The notes below the pieces were generated by a model. It was not told where the DNA came from, ran no database searches, and saw only the letters and a program-made list of their open reading frames with translations. Made by a program: the position numbers and the translations under genes. This document shows positions 34,897-44,060 of a DNA stretch of 64,000 nucleotides, in pieces (position 1 is the first letter of the stretch; each line of letters begins with the position of its first letter). The DNA comes from B69-G16 sp964501905. Lineage in GTDB: Archaea; Thermoproteota; Thermoprotei; Thermofilales; B69-G16. The stretch spans positions 124,001 to 188,000 of the forward strand of contig CAZCTW010000001.1 in assembly GCA_964501905.1 (NCBI GenBank), in the 5' to 3' direction.

Positions 34897-35952
34897 TTAA
34901 ATTTTCTTTAATATTTGATCGAAGTACCTAGGTCCATAAGTCAGAGTTACCTGATATTCCTCCTTGCCATCAATTCTAGATACTTTCTCAAGCCATCCTC
35001 TCACATAGCCGCGCTCCCCCTCCTCCAACTGTAGCCTAAACTCCTCCACGTACGATACTATCCTATCCACTTCCGTCGAACTCGGCGCGCCGCGCAGTTC
35101 AAGCACCTCGACGCCGTATATTGAAGGCATAAAATAGGATTGAGAGGCGTCCACGATTTCTACGACCGCCTCAACCATACCTATCTTCTCGATACTAGTT
35201 ATGTACGGGTACTCGTTTACTATCTCCTCCCACCGCCTCACAGGCTCGAACTCTATTTTTAAATGCCTCCAAGCTTTACTGTAAACCGAATATATCATCT
35301 TTCTCTTTTGATGCCACATATACTCCTCCAGCGTCAAGTGCTTAAATCTCCTGTAGCGGGCATCGGGCGGCTCGGGTCCCTCGTATTCGTTTCTGAAGCC
35401 GGAGCTGGGGTCTTTGTACAGTTCTCTTAGAACTTCCCTTAACTCCTCTACTTGCTTAGCCCCGTAGATTATAAAGTCTAAGTCGCTGTATTCGACGTTG
35501 TAGATGTCATGGAGTATCGAGCCGAAAACACCAAAATCCTCCAACTTTAAACTCGAAATTTCCAAAATCTCCTCAACAACTTTTTTCAGAGTAGCTATTA
35601 GTTTGTCGTTCCCACCGGATTCAAATATTTGACGTAGTTTTTCGTCCGGTCTTCTAAGCTCTACAATTTGACTCTCACTTAACCCCACCATGTAGGTTTT
35701 AAAAACTTCGCTATACACAGTGTACTGGGGGAATCTCTCCTTTACAAACTTCAACCCTTCGTCAAAATAAAACTTGTAGTACCTAACTCTACCCCCATCT
35801 CTAAGAGCTCTACTATCAGAGCTTTGGTACAGGCTTTCCGGGGCGTATTCTACATCACAGAAGCAGAAGCCGGGCGGATGATCGTATCCCATAACTCTAA
35901 AAATTATACCTTCTTTGCTCACAGGGGCGTCTCTATCTCTAAACCTAGTCAC
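34897..35952 (-). CDS. Archaeal nucleotidyltransferase-domain protein, paralogue B
   Basis: A 351-residue paralogue of the proteins at 13751, 35945 and 37774. It has the nucleotidyltransferase site G144-S145 with D157-L-D159 (GSILHDIYNVEYSDLD), and a C-terminal barrel-like part ending in VRGWLEKVSRI and EYQVTLTYG. The N-terminal block reads GYDHPPGFCFCDVEYAP, divergent from the HPPDR consensus. The GTG start overlaps the end of paralogue C by eight bases, so the pair is one operon with C first. Target molecule unknown. Confidence 0.72.
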   Translation of the reverse strand: MTRFRDRDAPVSKEGIIFRVMGYDHPPGFCFCDVEYAPESLYQSSDSRALRDGGRVRYYKFYFDEGLKFVKERFPQYTVYSEVFKTYMVGLSESQIVELRRPDEKLRQIFESGGNDKLIATLKKVVEEILEISSLKLEDFGVFGSILHDIYNVEYSDLDFIIYGAKQVEELREVLRELYKDPSSGFRNEYEGPEPPDARYRRFKHLTLEEYMWHQKRKMIYSVYSKAWRHLKIEFEPVRRWEEIVNEYPYITSIEKIGMVEAVVEIVDASQSYFMPSIYGVEVLELRGAPSSTEVDRIVSYVEEFRLQLEEGERGYVRGWLEKVSRIDGKEEYQVTLTYGPRYFDQILKKI

Positions 35953-37003
35953 AGGGAATCACCGGTACTAAGTAGTTGTCTCCCACTTCGGCAGTTCCGA
36001 TGACCACTCTGTAATAGGTTTTCCCGCTCTTAGACTCTACCCTCTCTAGCTTGCCTTTAAACTTCACCTTTTCGCCCTCTGAGGCTATTCCAGAAAAAAT
36101 TCCTTCAAAGGAGACTATTTCCTCGATATCCACCTCTAATCCCTCTACGTCCTCTACCTTATACACCGCCGGGAGGAAAAGGGACTCTCTGGCATCGCTT
36201 ATAATACACGTACCTTCCGCAACTCCTACGGGGAAATAAAATTCATCTCCATAGCTTTTAGTTATTTCCTCGTCTCTTCTAACAGGGTGAATGGAAAAAT
36301 ACCTTTCTCCGAAGAAACCATAGTTCCATCTTCTACGGGCTACGGCCCTGGCTTCCTTCAAAGGAAGCTTAAAAATTCTAGATATAGTCTCCGCCCACTC
36401 GCTAAATTTCTCCTTCCCGGGCTTTTTAAGAGGAGGACTTTCGTTAAAGCTCTTCAAGGCTTCCTTCAGTTTAAGCGATTCTTTAGCTCCATAGACTGTG
36501 AGGTCTATATCAGAGAATTCCGGGTTATGAATTTTTATTAGTATAGAGCCTGTAATTCCGAAATCTTCTACGTTTAACCCGCTTATCTCAGATAGAACAT
36601 AGACGAGGTTCTCGACTTCATTTTCCAGAGCATCTCTTCCTTCCTCTTCTAGAATTTCTCTAAGCCTCTCTCTAGCGCTGTAGTATTTCTTAACCATCTC
36701 CCGCGGAACCATGGACATCCTTATATGCCTCACCGGGCAGTAGTATACGTAATGCGGGTACTCCTCTTCCAGAAATCTCATCGTTTCATAGACCTTAAGT
36801 GCATGATAGTATTCGAGTACGCGTCTATACTTTACGCTTCTACCCCACTTGCCGGTTTTTGAAGGTACATATTTTAAATAAGCAGTGTACCTGTCGGGAG
36901 GATGTAAGTAGCCTACTATGCAGAAAAACAGTCCCTCCTTAGTCTCTACGAAATCCCTGTCTTTAGGCTTCAACCCTCTACACCGGCTAAATCTCCAATT
37001 CAA
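35945..37003 (-). CDS. Archaeal nucleotidyltransferase-domain protein, paralogue C
   Basis: A 352-residue paralogue with the site G152-S153 and D165-I-D167 (GSILIKIHNPEFSDID). The N-terminal block GYLHPPDRYTAYLKYVP and the C-terminal KFKGKLERVE and YYRVVIGTA match the other copies closely. It starts at TTG (37003); another TTG at 36973 after GGTGTAGAGGG is equally possible. It is the first gene of the two-gene operon and divergent from the HAD gene at 37075, 71 bases away, so these may share a control region. Confidence 0.72.
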   Translation of the reverse strand: MNWRFSRCRGLKPKDRDFVETKEGLFFCIVGYLHPPDRYTAYLKYVPSKTGKWGRSVKYRRVLEYYHALKVYETMRFLEEEYPHYVYYCPVRHIRMSMVPREMVKKYYSARERLREILEEEGRDALENEVENLVYVLSEISGLNVEDFGITGSILIKIHNPEFSDIDLTVYGAKESLKLKEALKSFNESPPLKKPGKEKFSEWAETISRIFKLPLKEARAVARRRWNYGFFGERYFSIHPVRRDEEITKSYGDEFYFPVGVAEGTCIISDARESLFLPAVYKVEDVEGLEVDIEEIVSFEGIFSGIASEGEKVKFKGKLERVESKSGKTYYRVVIGTAEVGDNYLVPVIPCD

Positions 37004-37074
37004 AACTACTCAAGAACTTAAAATACTTAGCTTTAAAACGTAAGCTTTAACTAAGCGTTTTATTCTAAAAGCTT

Positions 37075-37782
37075 ATGACGATAAAGGCTGTTTTCTTCGA
37101 TATGGGGGGCACGTTAGTACGTGATGTAGGTCTGCGCCGCAACTTCGTAGAAATTCTCTATGCAAAACTAAGCGACTATGTAGAAATTGAGCGTAGAAAG
37201 CTAGAAGAATTGTTCGATTCTTGGGATTATATACCGTATAGGTCAGGCGAAGAGGAGTATTGGGATTTATTTAGAGTTATGCTTTTACTGAAGAAGTTGA
37301 ATTTGAACCCTAATCCTCGACTCGTAAACTCCGTCTACCAGACTATAGTCGAGATATGGGTTAAAAGTTATGTCTTTGAAGAAGACGCTATTCCGACTAT
37401 TAAAAAATTGAAGGAGAAGGAGTTTAAAGTGGGGATAATCTCGAATACTGGAAGCTACGACTCTATCTATAAAGAATTGGAGAAAAACGGTCTCCTGGAC
37501 TATGTCGACGTAGTTGTGGCGTCGCAGGCCGTCGTTTGGAAAAAACCCTCCCCCAAGATTTTTAAAATAGCCTTAGATATGCTTGAGATAGAGCCTTCTG
37601 AGGCTATCCACGTCGGAGATAACCCGGTCGCCGACGTAGAAGGAGCTAAAAAAGCCGGATTGTGGGCTGTGCAGAAACTTAAAAAGGATATGGAAGTATC
37701 CCCATTCGCCGACTTTGTCGTCGAGAAGATAAGCGAAATTTTAAAAATCGTAGAGAGTTTAACGGGTAAGCGCCTATTCTAG
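37075..37782 (+). CDS. HAD-superfamily hydrolase
   Basis: A 235-residue HAD protein. Motif I is FFDMGGTLV with D9 as nucleophile and Gly at the +2 position. Motif II is IISNTGS near 125, the motif III Lys lies in WKKPSPKIF near 160, and motif IV is HVGDNPVADVEGAKKAG near 180, which is intact here. The cap is helical (subfamily I). It starts divergently from the nucleotidyltransferase operon and its end overlaps paralogue D by nine bases. Substrate unknown; a phosphate-removing partner of the nucleotidyltransferases is possible. Confidence 0.8.
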   Translation: MTIKAVFFDMGGTLVRDVGLRRNFVEILYAKLSDYVEIERRKLEELFDSWDYIPYRSGEEEYWDLFRVMLLLKKLNLNPNPRLVNSVYQTIVEIWVKSYVFEEDAIPTIKKLKEKEFKVGIISNTGSYDSIYKELEKNGLLDYVDVVVASQAVVWKKPSPKIFKIALDMLEIEPSEAIHVGDNPVADVEGAKKAGLWAVQKLKKDMEVSPFADFVVEKISEILKIVESLTGKRLF

Positions 37783-38862
37783 CATGAGGCTTATATACTC
37801 TTTGCCGAAACCCGAGCCGACCACTATCCTGAAGTATTTCTCGCCGTCTATAGCTTTTTCAAGCATTCCCTTCACGATTAAACGGTCTCCTTTTTCAGCG
37901 ATGTTCCTGTATAAGCCTATCATCGAAACCACTTCCCTAGCCTTACCTGCCTTTGCTCCTCCTTTCCACACTTTTAACACTTTAACTCGGTAAATCGCCG
38001 GTCTGAACACGGCTTCGGAATCGTCTAAAACCTCACACTCGACTAGAACTGGACTAAGCGGTGTAAATTTCCTACCACATTTTATCTCTGAGCGTAGCCG
38101 TATGGCGTTTACTACAAATCTCTTCCCTTTAAACCACCCTACATTACACCGGAGGATTTCGACTAGGCTCTCTCTAGAGATCTTAAGCAACCCCTCCCTC
38201 TCCAAATCCTTCAATGCTGCGAGAACTTTTCTGTAATTTTGGGCACCGTAGACGGCTACGTCCATATCGCTTTTCTCCGTGTGCATGCCTAGGCTTATAG
38301 AGCCGTGCACTCCAAATAATTCTAAGGAAACCCCCGAGCGCTCGGATATCAATTCTATAAATTCAACAACCTTCTCCTCCAGCTCGTCTCTAGGGGATTT
38401 CTCTAGTAGTCTAATCAAAGCTGTGTCCGGCGTGTACACTTCCTCTATTTCGCTTTTCGGAACTGCTAGCAGGTGTTTCCTTAAATTCTTCGAATAGATG
38501 ATGTATTGGGGGAAGTCCTCCCTAAAAACTCTAACTAGTTCGGAATAGACTTCGGGAGAAAATAGACGTTTAGGTCTTAAGAGAGTTCTACCCTTAAAAA
38601 ACCACTTGTGGTTTATCCAGTCTAGCCTAAACTTATTCGCGTACTCTTCCGGGACGTACTTCAGGAAAGCTATAACCCTATCCTCCGGATGGCAGTAACC
38701 AAATGTATAAAATATGAACCCGTCTCTGGAGTATATTATATCTCCGTCTCTAAAAGAGCCCGCACTCACAACTAACTTATCTAAATCTCCTATTAATATT
38801 ATGCCTAATCCGTCAGTGGAAATTCTCGCAGAGCCATTATAATAATAGATTATTAATTCCAA
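37774..38862 (-). CDS. Archaeal nucleotidyltransferase-domain protein, paralogue D
   Basis: A 362-residue paralogue with a longer N-terminus (about 40 extra residues, LIIYYYNGSARIS and following). The site is G187-S188 with D199-M-D201 (GSISLGMHTEKSDMD). The shared blocks are GYCHPEDRVIAFLKYVP and the C-terminal VKGMLEKAI and YFRIVVGSG. The start is TTG at 38862 and may be further in. It converges on the HAD gene with a small overlap. Confidence 0.72.
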   Translation of the reverse strand: MELIIYYYNGSARISTDGLGIILIGDLDKLVVSAGSFRDGDIIYSRDGFIFYTFGYCHPEDRVIAFLKYVPEEYANKFRLDWINHKWFFKGRTLLRPKRLFSPEVYSELVRVFREDFPQYIIYSKNLRKHLLAVPKSEIEEVYTPDTALIRLLEKSPRDELEEKVVEFIELISERSGVSLELFGVHGSISLGMHTEKSDMDVAVYGAQNYRKVLAALKDLEREGLLKISRESLVEILRCNVGWFKGKRFVVNAIRLRSEIKCGRKFTPLSPVLVECEVLDDSEAVFRPAIYRVKVLKVWKGGAKAGKAREVVSMIGLYRNIAEKGDRLIVKGMLEKAIDGEKYFRIVVGSGFGKEYISLMLE

Positions 38863-38996
38863 ACTCTATAACGGAATGGATGGCTCCTTTTATCGCAAAC
38901 TCAAAGTTTATTTAATGGATAGAGATTCATTTTTGATAATGGAAAGCTTATATTCTTACTTTACTAACCTCTACATCAGATTATTGTGGTGATCAT

Positions 38997-39740
38997 ATGA
39001 GCAAAATGGAAAAGCTTCGTAGCGGCGGAAAAACTAGAGTTCTTCTAATGCTGTTCTTACCATTCATCTTAAACTTCGCTATATCCATTTTACTAGGTTT
39101 TTCAGTGGCTATGAAGGTGTTAGCTGAGGGTAGGCCGAGAGAGGAAATAGGATTTGAAGTTACGAAAATTATCTTCACCCATAACTATTACTGGTCCATA
39201 ATTCAGGTGACTGTAGGGCTCTACGCCATAAAGATTATGGGCGGGTTTGAAAAAGTTAAAAAAGTATATTCGAAAGACGACCTATTGGCGCGCCCTTCTT
39301 TAAGTATAGCTTTAATCGCTGGGCTTACGATTCTAAGCCTCGGTTTAATATTCTTAGAACAAGTTATACTGGCTCAGTTCTACCGGGGGTGGGCGGCGTA
39401 CATGGAGCATTGGAAGCAAATTGTATCGGTGCTTCCATGGTGGTCGCGTATGTATTTCGTGTGTATAGCTCCATTCACGGCAGGGATTTTCGAGGAGATT
39501 ATATGGAGATGGTTTGGCATTTCATCGCTGGAATCCTTTACGGATACTAAGAAAGCGGTGGTGATTCAGGCTTTGGCTTTTGGTATCTGGCATGGCTTAT
39601 CGCTACACGCCGTTATAACGTTTCTAATAGGTCTAGTCTACGGCTATTTCTTCGTTAAAAGAAGAAAGTTGCTGGCTTTATCGATAGCCCATATACTAAC
39701 GGATATTATAGGTTTCGGTTGGGCGTTTCTAGCATCTTAA
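38997..39740 (+). CDS. CPBP-family intramembrane metalloprotease (Abi/CAAX-like)
   Basis: A 247-residue membrane protein with about six hydrophobic segments. The three CPBP motifs are present: FEEIIWRWFG (EExxxR), FGIWHGLSLH (FxxxH) and HILTDIIGF (HxxxD). These glutamate and histidine residues hold the catalytic metal in the membrane. Family members cut prenylated proteins or act in peptide immunity; target unknown here. Its end overlaps the V4R gene on the other strand by four bases. Confidence 0.85.
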   Translation: MSKMEKLRSGGKTRVLLMLFLPFILNFAISILLGFSVAMKVLAEGRPREEIGFEVTKIIFTHNYYWSIIQVTVGLYAIKIMGGFEKVKKVYSKDDLLARPSLSIALIAGLTILSLGLIFLEQVILAQFYRGWAAYMEHWKQIVSVLPWWSRMYFVCIAPFTAGIFEEIIWRWFGISSLESFTDTKKAVVIQALAFGIWHGLSLHAVITFLIGLVYGYFFVKRRKLLALSIAHILTDIIGFGWAFLAS

Positions 39741-40474
39741 AGCGCCTTTATCCTAAACTCACAGTACTCATCTCCTTTAGCTACGCACTTTACCTCCTTA
39801 ACCAAGACTTCTTCTTTCCATAGCTTCGTCATAAAGCCCGATAACAAGCCTCTGAAAAGATGGCTGTTCGGTTCATTCGATTTAACTCCTACACACTCGG
39901 ATAACTCGTCTGCCCTCACTCTACACTCTACTCCATCTATATATTTTAATATCTCAAATTTCCCATGTCCCAGACTTTCGTGGTAGAGCAACATATATTC
40001 TAACGCCCTTTTACCGGACTCGAAGAATTCAACTACCCTATCAGCGAGGTCCTGTCCAGCCTTAAACCCCATGTTGAAAAGCATGGCCTTACCCCCTGTA
40101 CCGAGATTTCTCAACATATCGAAAAGATCTTGAATCTCGCCCAAAGTAAAAGCCACTAACCTTGCTTCGCCGTGGGTTATGGGAAATTCTAAAAGTTCTA
40201 CTTCCTGCACTCCCGGCAGAGATAGGAGGCTTGCGATTATCTTCTCTTTAGAGGAAATCGAGTGAGTGAGGTCGAGAAAGATGGTAGCTCTAACAAAGAG
40301 CCTATCGGGGTGGGCTTGGACTATACAACTTAAAACTCCTACCTTGTGTTTCGAGAAGAATTCTATGGGCTCTACTAGGAAATCAGGTTCGGCTTTAAGC
40401 TTTAGGCTCACTATGGTTATTCTCCTCTCTGGGAAGTATCTCTGCTTAATCCAGAGAACCTCATCGGCGGTCAT
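39737..40474 (-). CDS. V4R-domain ligand-binding protein
   Basis: A 245-residue intact paralogue of the V4R protein at 33975. The N-terminal part (FPERRITIVSLKLK, then VGVLSCIVQAHPDRL) has an ACT-like look. The V4R domain contains LGHGKFEILKYI, RGLLSGFMTKLWKEE and the end VAKGDEYCEF with conserved cysteines. It lacks a DNA-binding domain, so it would sense a ligand and act through a partner. The two copies bracket the nucleotidyltransferase/HAD/CPBP genes. Confidence 0.8.
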   Translation of the reverse strand: MTADEVLWIKQRYFPERRITIVSLKLKAEPDFLVEPIEFFSKHKVGVLSCIVQAHPDRLFVRATIFLDLTHSISSKEKIIASLLSLPGVQEVELLEFPITHGEARLVAFTLGEIQDLFDMLRNLGTGGKAMLFNMGFKAGQDLADRVVEFFESGKRALEYMLLYHESLGHGKFEILKYIDGVECRVRADELSECVGVKSNEPNSHLFRGLLSGFMTKLWKEEVLVKEVKCVAKGDEYCEFRIKAL

Positions 40475-40638
40475 AGGAGCTCAGAATATGATGCACTGAG
40501 CCCTATATATTTTTACTTTATACGTCACAGAGAAAATATAAAATTGTTAATTTTTACCATAATGTCAAAAGATTAGGCCCTGGAGCTCCATGGAATATTT
40601 TAAATATCTAAAAAAAGTCTAAAAGTTGGTTGATCGAA

Positions 40639-42819
40639 ATGGACGTGTACTCGGTATTAGTGAACTCTAAACCTTTAGAGCTTCCCTCTCCTCCAAAGAG
40701 CCTAGACCATGCAGACCACGTGGTTAAAACGGCTCTCCTCGGACATACGAACTTAGCGGCCGACCACCTCTTAAACCCGGGTTTAGTCGGAAAGTTGGTC
40801 AGCATTCTTGGATGTATTATTAGACAACTAAACCTCGAGTTTGTAAAGTGCCGGATAGAAGAAGAGGATAGCGAGAAAGTTAAAAGAGAGAAGATTTTGA
40901 AAAGGAGCTACGCCTACGATGTTCTGCTAGAGATAGCGTTAAACCTTTTTGGCTTAGAGAAGGACCTTGCCGGTTTTAGCGATGAAGAGGCGGAGAAGAG
41001 CCTAGCTATAATAGAAGAGACTCTAAAGGATTGGGAGAGCATCGAAAGAGAGGAAAATGAAGGCGAGGCGCCCATAGCGAGCGCCGTTATTCGACTTAAA
41101 ATAGAAGATATGAAGAAGGTTATGGCGAGCAAACCTAAGAGAAAAGGCATGATAGCCGTTATGGGAGAGAACGTCGAGAAGAAAATCGAAAAAGATAATT
41201 TAATGTTGAGCTTCTTAGACGCCGTTAAGGAGGAGCTCCAGAACAACATATACTACGTGATATCCAAGAAAAAGCTATGCAGGTTTGGCAACGATTACGC
41301 TATAGGCTTGAGATGGCTTAGGAGGCTGGGCTACGTTCAGGTTTCTACTAACCCGGTGCTGGCTGCTATAGCTTATAAGGACGACCCGAGCCTCTGGGAG
41401 AGGTTTAAAGATTACCTTAGGAAACATCCCGAGCTGTTGGAAAACATCGACGAGCGTAAAGATGAATTGGCTATGGCTGCGACCATGATGGCTTTATGGC
41501 CGAATATGGAAGTTTTCAGGCCGATAGCTCTCCTCTTAAACTATCGGGACGGTATGATAAGCTATCAGTTAAACCCGAACGTGGCGAATAGCGTGGAGGG
41601 AAGTTTGAAAGATGCCTTAAAGATATACTCGGAGGCTCAGAAGTATTTCAAAAAGTATGATGAATACCTTGCTTGGAACTGGCCTGTCCCAGCAGAGAGG
41701 GGTAGGCCGAATATAGTCTTTAAAGTCGCTGGCAGTAGCCCGGCCGCGATAGATATTACGCGAGAACTTGAAAGCTTAGGCATAGGCACGAACAACACCG
41801 TCACCTTCACCGTCGCGCAGGAAGTTAGGCTTATCCTAGCTAAAATGGAGGGTATGGCTAAAGCTTTGAAAAAGGGCATCTCGACCACTCGAAACTACGA
41901 GACGAACATGGGAGGAAGATTAGAAGGACATTTGAGAGAGACTGTAGCGGCTATGCTGATAAGGCAAGCTTTAGAGAAGTACGAGGATAAGCTAGGCGCG
42001 CTAGCAGAATTAGCTAAAAAACTAGGAGTACCCGTCGAGGATCCAGAGGGGCCATGGACCGCTGAAACCGGATGGGGCTATCAAGTAACGGTTAAAACTT
42101 TAGACGAGAAGATAGAGCTAGTAAGCTTCAGGGCTTATTTAAGACCTCTCGTAAAGGAGCCTTTTATAGAGTTCTTAGCTAAGGCGGGAGTTGGCGGAAA
42201 TACGAAGGACGAGGTCAGAGAGTTCCTAGAAGACTGGGAGAGGACTATAGGCTATGCCGGAACTTTAGTGGCTCAGCGGGTGTGGTGGATATTCTTTAGC
42301 CCGGAGAATAAGCGTAAGTGGCTCGCCTACTTGATTAAGAAATACGGTTTAAAGCCGGAACAGGCAGAAGAAATACTAGACAATATAGATGTACTGCCAG
42401 CATCTAAGAGAAAACCCCTAGATACTCTCTTAACCCTAGCTTCCAACAATATGACGAACACCGAGTTCCCGGACCACCAGCTCAACGTGCTAAAGACTTC
42501 TCAAAAGCCGGATTTCGACCTGTCTGAGTACGAAAACTCCATAATGTTAAAGCATGATCCGAGAATAGCGGAGAAACTAATGCAACTAGAGGACTTTAGA
42601 AAAGCCTACGAGCTAACTCCTGACCTAGCGGAAGTATTAAAAGAAGTTGGTATTGACGTAGAAGGTTTTGGATTGAACGGCCTAAAGCCGGAGGAATGGA
42701 GTAGCTTTGGCTCGGCTATAAAGACTATGTCTGGGTTTACAAACGCATATAACAAGTTTAGAGAAGAAGTTGTCGAGATTGCAAAAGAGGTTGCAAGGAA
42801 CTATCTTAGCCATTCGTAA
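40639..42819 (+). CDS. 727-residue protein with a central transaldolase-like domain
   Basis: A large soluble protein of 726-727 residues. Near the middle, NIVFKVAGSSPAAID (about 358-372) followed by LGIGTNNTVTFTVAQE matches the transaldolase pattern of a Schiff-base Lys strand and the next TLxFS strand. K362 would be the catalytic residue. Other transaldolases have 210-380 residues, so long extra regions lie on both sides. The N-terminal 330 residues are helical and charged; the C-terminal 250 end in helices. No second family was recognised. I chose ATG at 40639 over TTG at 40630. Function is unknown; a sugar-phosphate aldolase role is inferred from the core only. Confidence 0.6.
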   Translation: MDVYSVLVNSKPLELPSPPKSLDHADHVVKTALLGHTNLAADHLLNPGLVGKLVSILGCIIRQLNLEFVKCRIEEEDSEKVKREKILKRSYAYDVLLEIALNLFGLEKDLAGFSDEEAEKSLAIIEETLKDWESIEREENEGEAPIASAVIRLKIEDMKKVMASKPKRKGMIAVMGENVEKKIEKDNLMLSFLDAVKEELQNNIYYVISKKKLCRFGNDYAIGLRWLRRLGYVQVSTNPVLAAIAYKDDPSLWERFKDYLRKHPELLENIDERKDELAMAATMMALWPNMEVFRPIALLLNYRDGMISYQLNPNVANSVEGSLKDALKIYSEAQKYFKKYDEYLAWNWPVPAERGRPNIVFKVAGSSPAAIDITRELESLGIGTNNTVTFTVAQEVRLILAKMEGMAKALKKGISTTRNYETNMGGRLEGHLRETVAAMLIRQALEKYEDKLGALAELAKKLGVPVEDPEGPWTAETGWGYQVTVKTLDEKIELVSFRAYLRPLVKEPFIEFLAKAGVGGNTKDEVREFLEDWERTIGYAGTLVAQRVWWIFFSPENKRKWLAYLIKKYGLKPEQAEEILDNIDVLPASKRKPLDTLLTLASNNMTNTEFPDHQLNVLKTSQKPDFDLSEYENSIMLKHDPRIAEKLMQLEDFRKAYELTPDLAEVLKEVGIDVEGFGLNGLKPEEWSSFGSAIKTMSGFTNAYNKFREEVVEIAKEVARNYLSHS

Positions 42820-42920
42820 AACCCATACCCCCCATTTTCTTTACATAGTTAATACTCCACTTTTACATAGTATTATCAAATCTGTTTACTGTAAGGCAGA
42901 GTTAGCAAACCCGTAGTTCT

Positions 42921-43999
42921 AAAACGCCTATTATCATAAGTGCTATGAGCTACGGAGCTACCAGTAGAGAATTTAAGCTAGCCTGTGCTAAAGCTGCTAA
43001 TATCTCCCACACCGCCAGCAACACCGGCGAGGGCGGAATGGTTTTAACGAAGAAACCTGACGGCTCCGTAGAGTATACGGAGTATGAATACGTAAAGCCG
43101 AACGGATACCTAGCTATCCAATTCGCCTCTGGTAGATGAGGCGTAAGCCTAGGCTGCCTGCTACACAGCGGCCTGATCGAGGTGAAGTACGGGCAAGGAG
43201 CTAAACCGGGCATGAGCGGCCACTTACTCGGCGAAAAAGTAATTAAAGAAATAGCAGAGACTAGGGGTATACCGAGGGAACTGACTGTCTCAGTCCTGCT
43301 AGACACATGGACATAAGGTCCTTGGACGATTTGAAGAAGGTAATTAAGATACTGAGGGATATTGTGGGCTACGAGAAACCTATAGGAGTAAAGCTAGGGC
43401 CGGGCAGAATATACGACGACGTGAAATTAGTAGCGGAGTATGACATAGACTTCGTAGCCATAGACGGCAAATACGGAGGCACCGGAGCAAGCCCCGACTA
43501 TACAATCCAGAATGTAGGACTACCAACTATAGCCGCTATACCCGCCGCCGTTAAAGCCCTTAAAGACGCAGGAGTAAGAGAAGACGTCACGCTGATAGTT
43601 ATAGGCGGCATAAGAGACGGAGGAGGCGTGGCTAAGGCATTAGCCTTAGGCGCGGATGCCGTAGCTATGGTCTCGGCTATAGAGATAGCCGCTGGATGTA
43701 TAATGTGCGGTCTTTGTAGCACGGGTCGATGCCCAGTCGGCATTACAACCCAAGACACGGAGCTGAGGAAGAAGCTAGCTAACGGTAAGGGAATTGACGA
43801 GGCGGCTAGGTGGATATCTAACTTTATAAACGCGGTGACGAAAGAAGTAGCCCAGATCACCGGCGCTCTAGGGCACAGTAGCATCAGGGAGCTTAACAGA
43901 GAGGATCTCAGAGCCATAACCCTTGAAGCCGCCGCCATGGCCGGCGTAAAACTGTCAGGTCTAGAAGACTACATATCGGCACACTGGAAGTGGTTCTAA
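42921..43999 (+). pseudogene. gltB: Broken glutamate synthase (GltB-like, FMN domain) gene
   Basis: The plus strand matches the FMN-binding synthase domain of archaeal GltB: TPIIISAMSYGA, then NTGEGGM, then after a TGA at 43138 GVSLGCLLHSGLIEVKYGQG, then a second part from MDIRSLDDLKKVI to the TAA at 43999 with GTGASPDYTIQN and the cluster motif CIMCGLCSTGRCPVG. Two defects are seen. A TGA replaces the usual Phe in ASGRFGV, and one base is missing in the G-run near 43277-43279, shifting the frame just before TDCLSPARHMD. The N-terminal 100 or more residues are also absent. The gene is dead unless the sequence is wrong. Confidence 0.8.
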
Positions 44000-44060
44000 A
44001 TTTTTAATTCTTATTTTATTTACAGCTATCTTTTTATTTTAGGATCAGCTATTTCCATAG

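Noticed and set aside
43121..43140. TGA in gltB as selenocysteine or other recoding
   Set aside because: The family has Phe there, not Cys, no selenocysteine element was seen, and a frameshift and an N-terminal truncation also break the gene.
43498..43938. Antisense frame of 146 codons within the gltB remnant
   Set aside because: Low-complexity Ala/Ser-rich sequence on the opposite strand of recognisable gltB.
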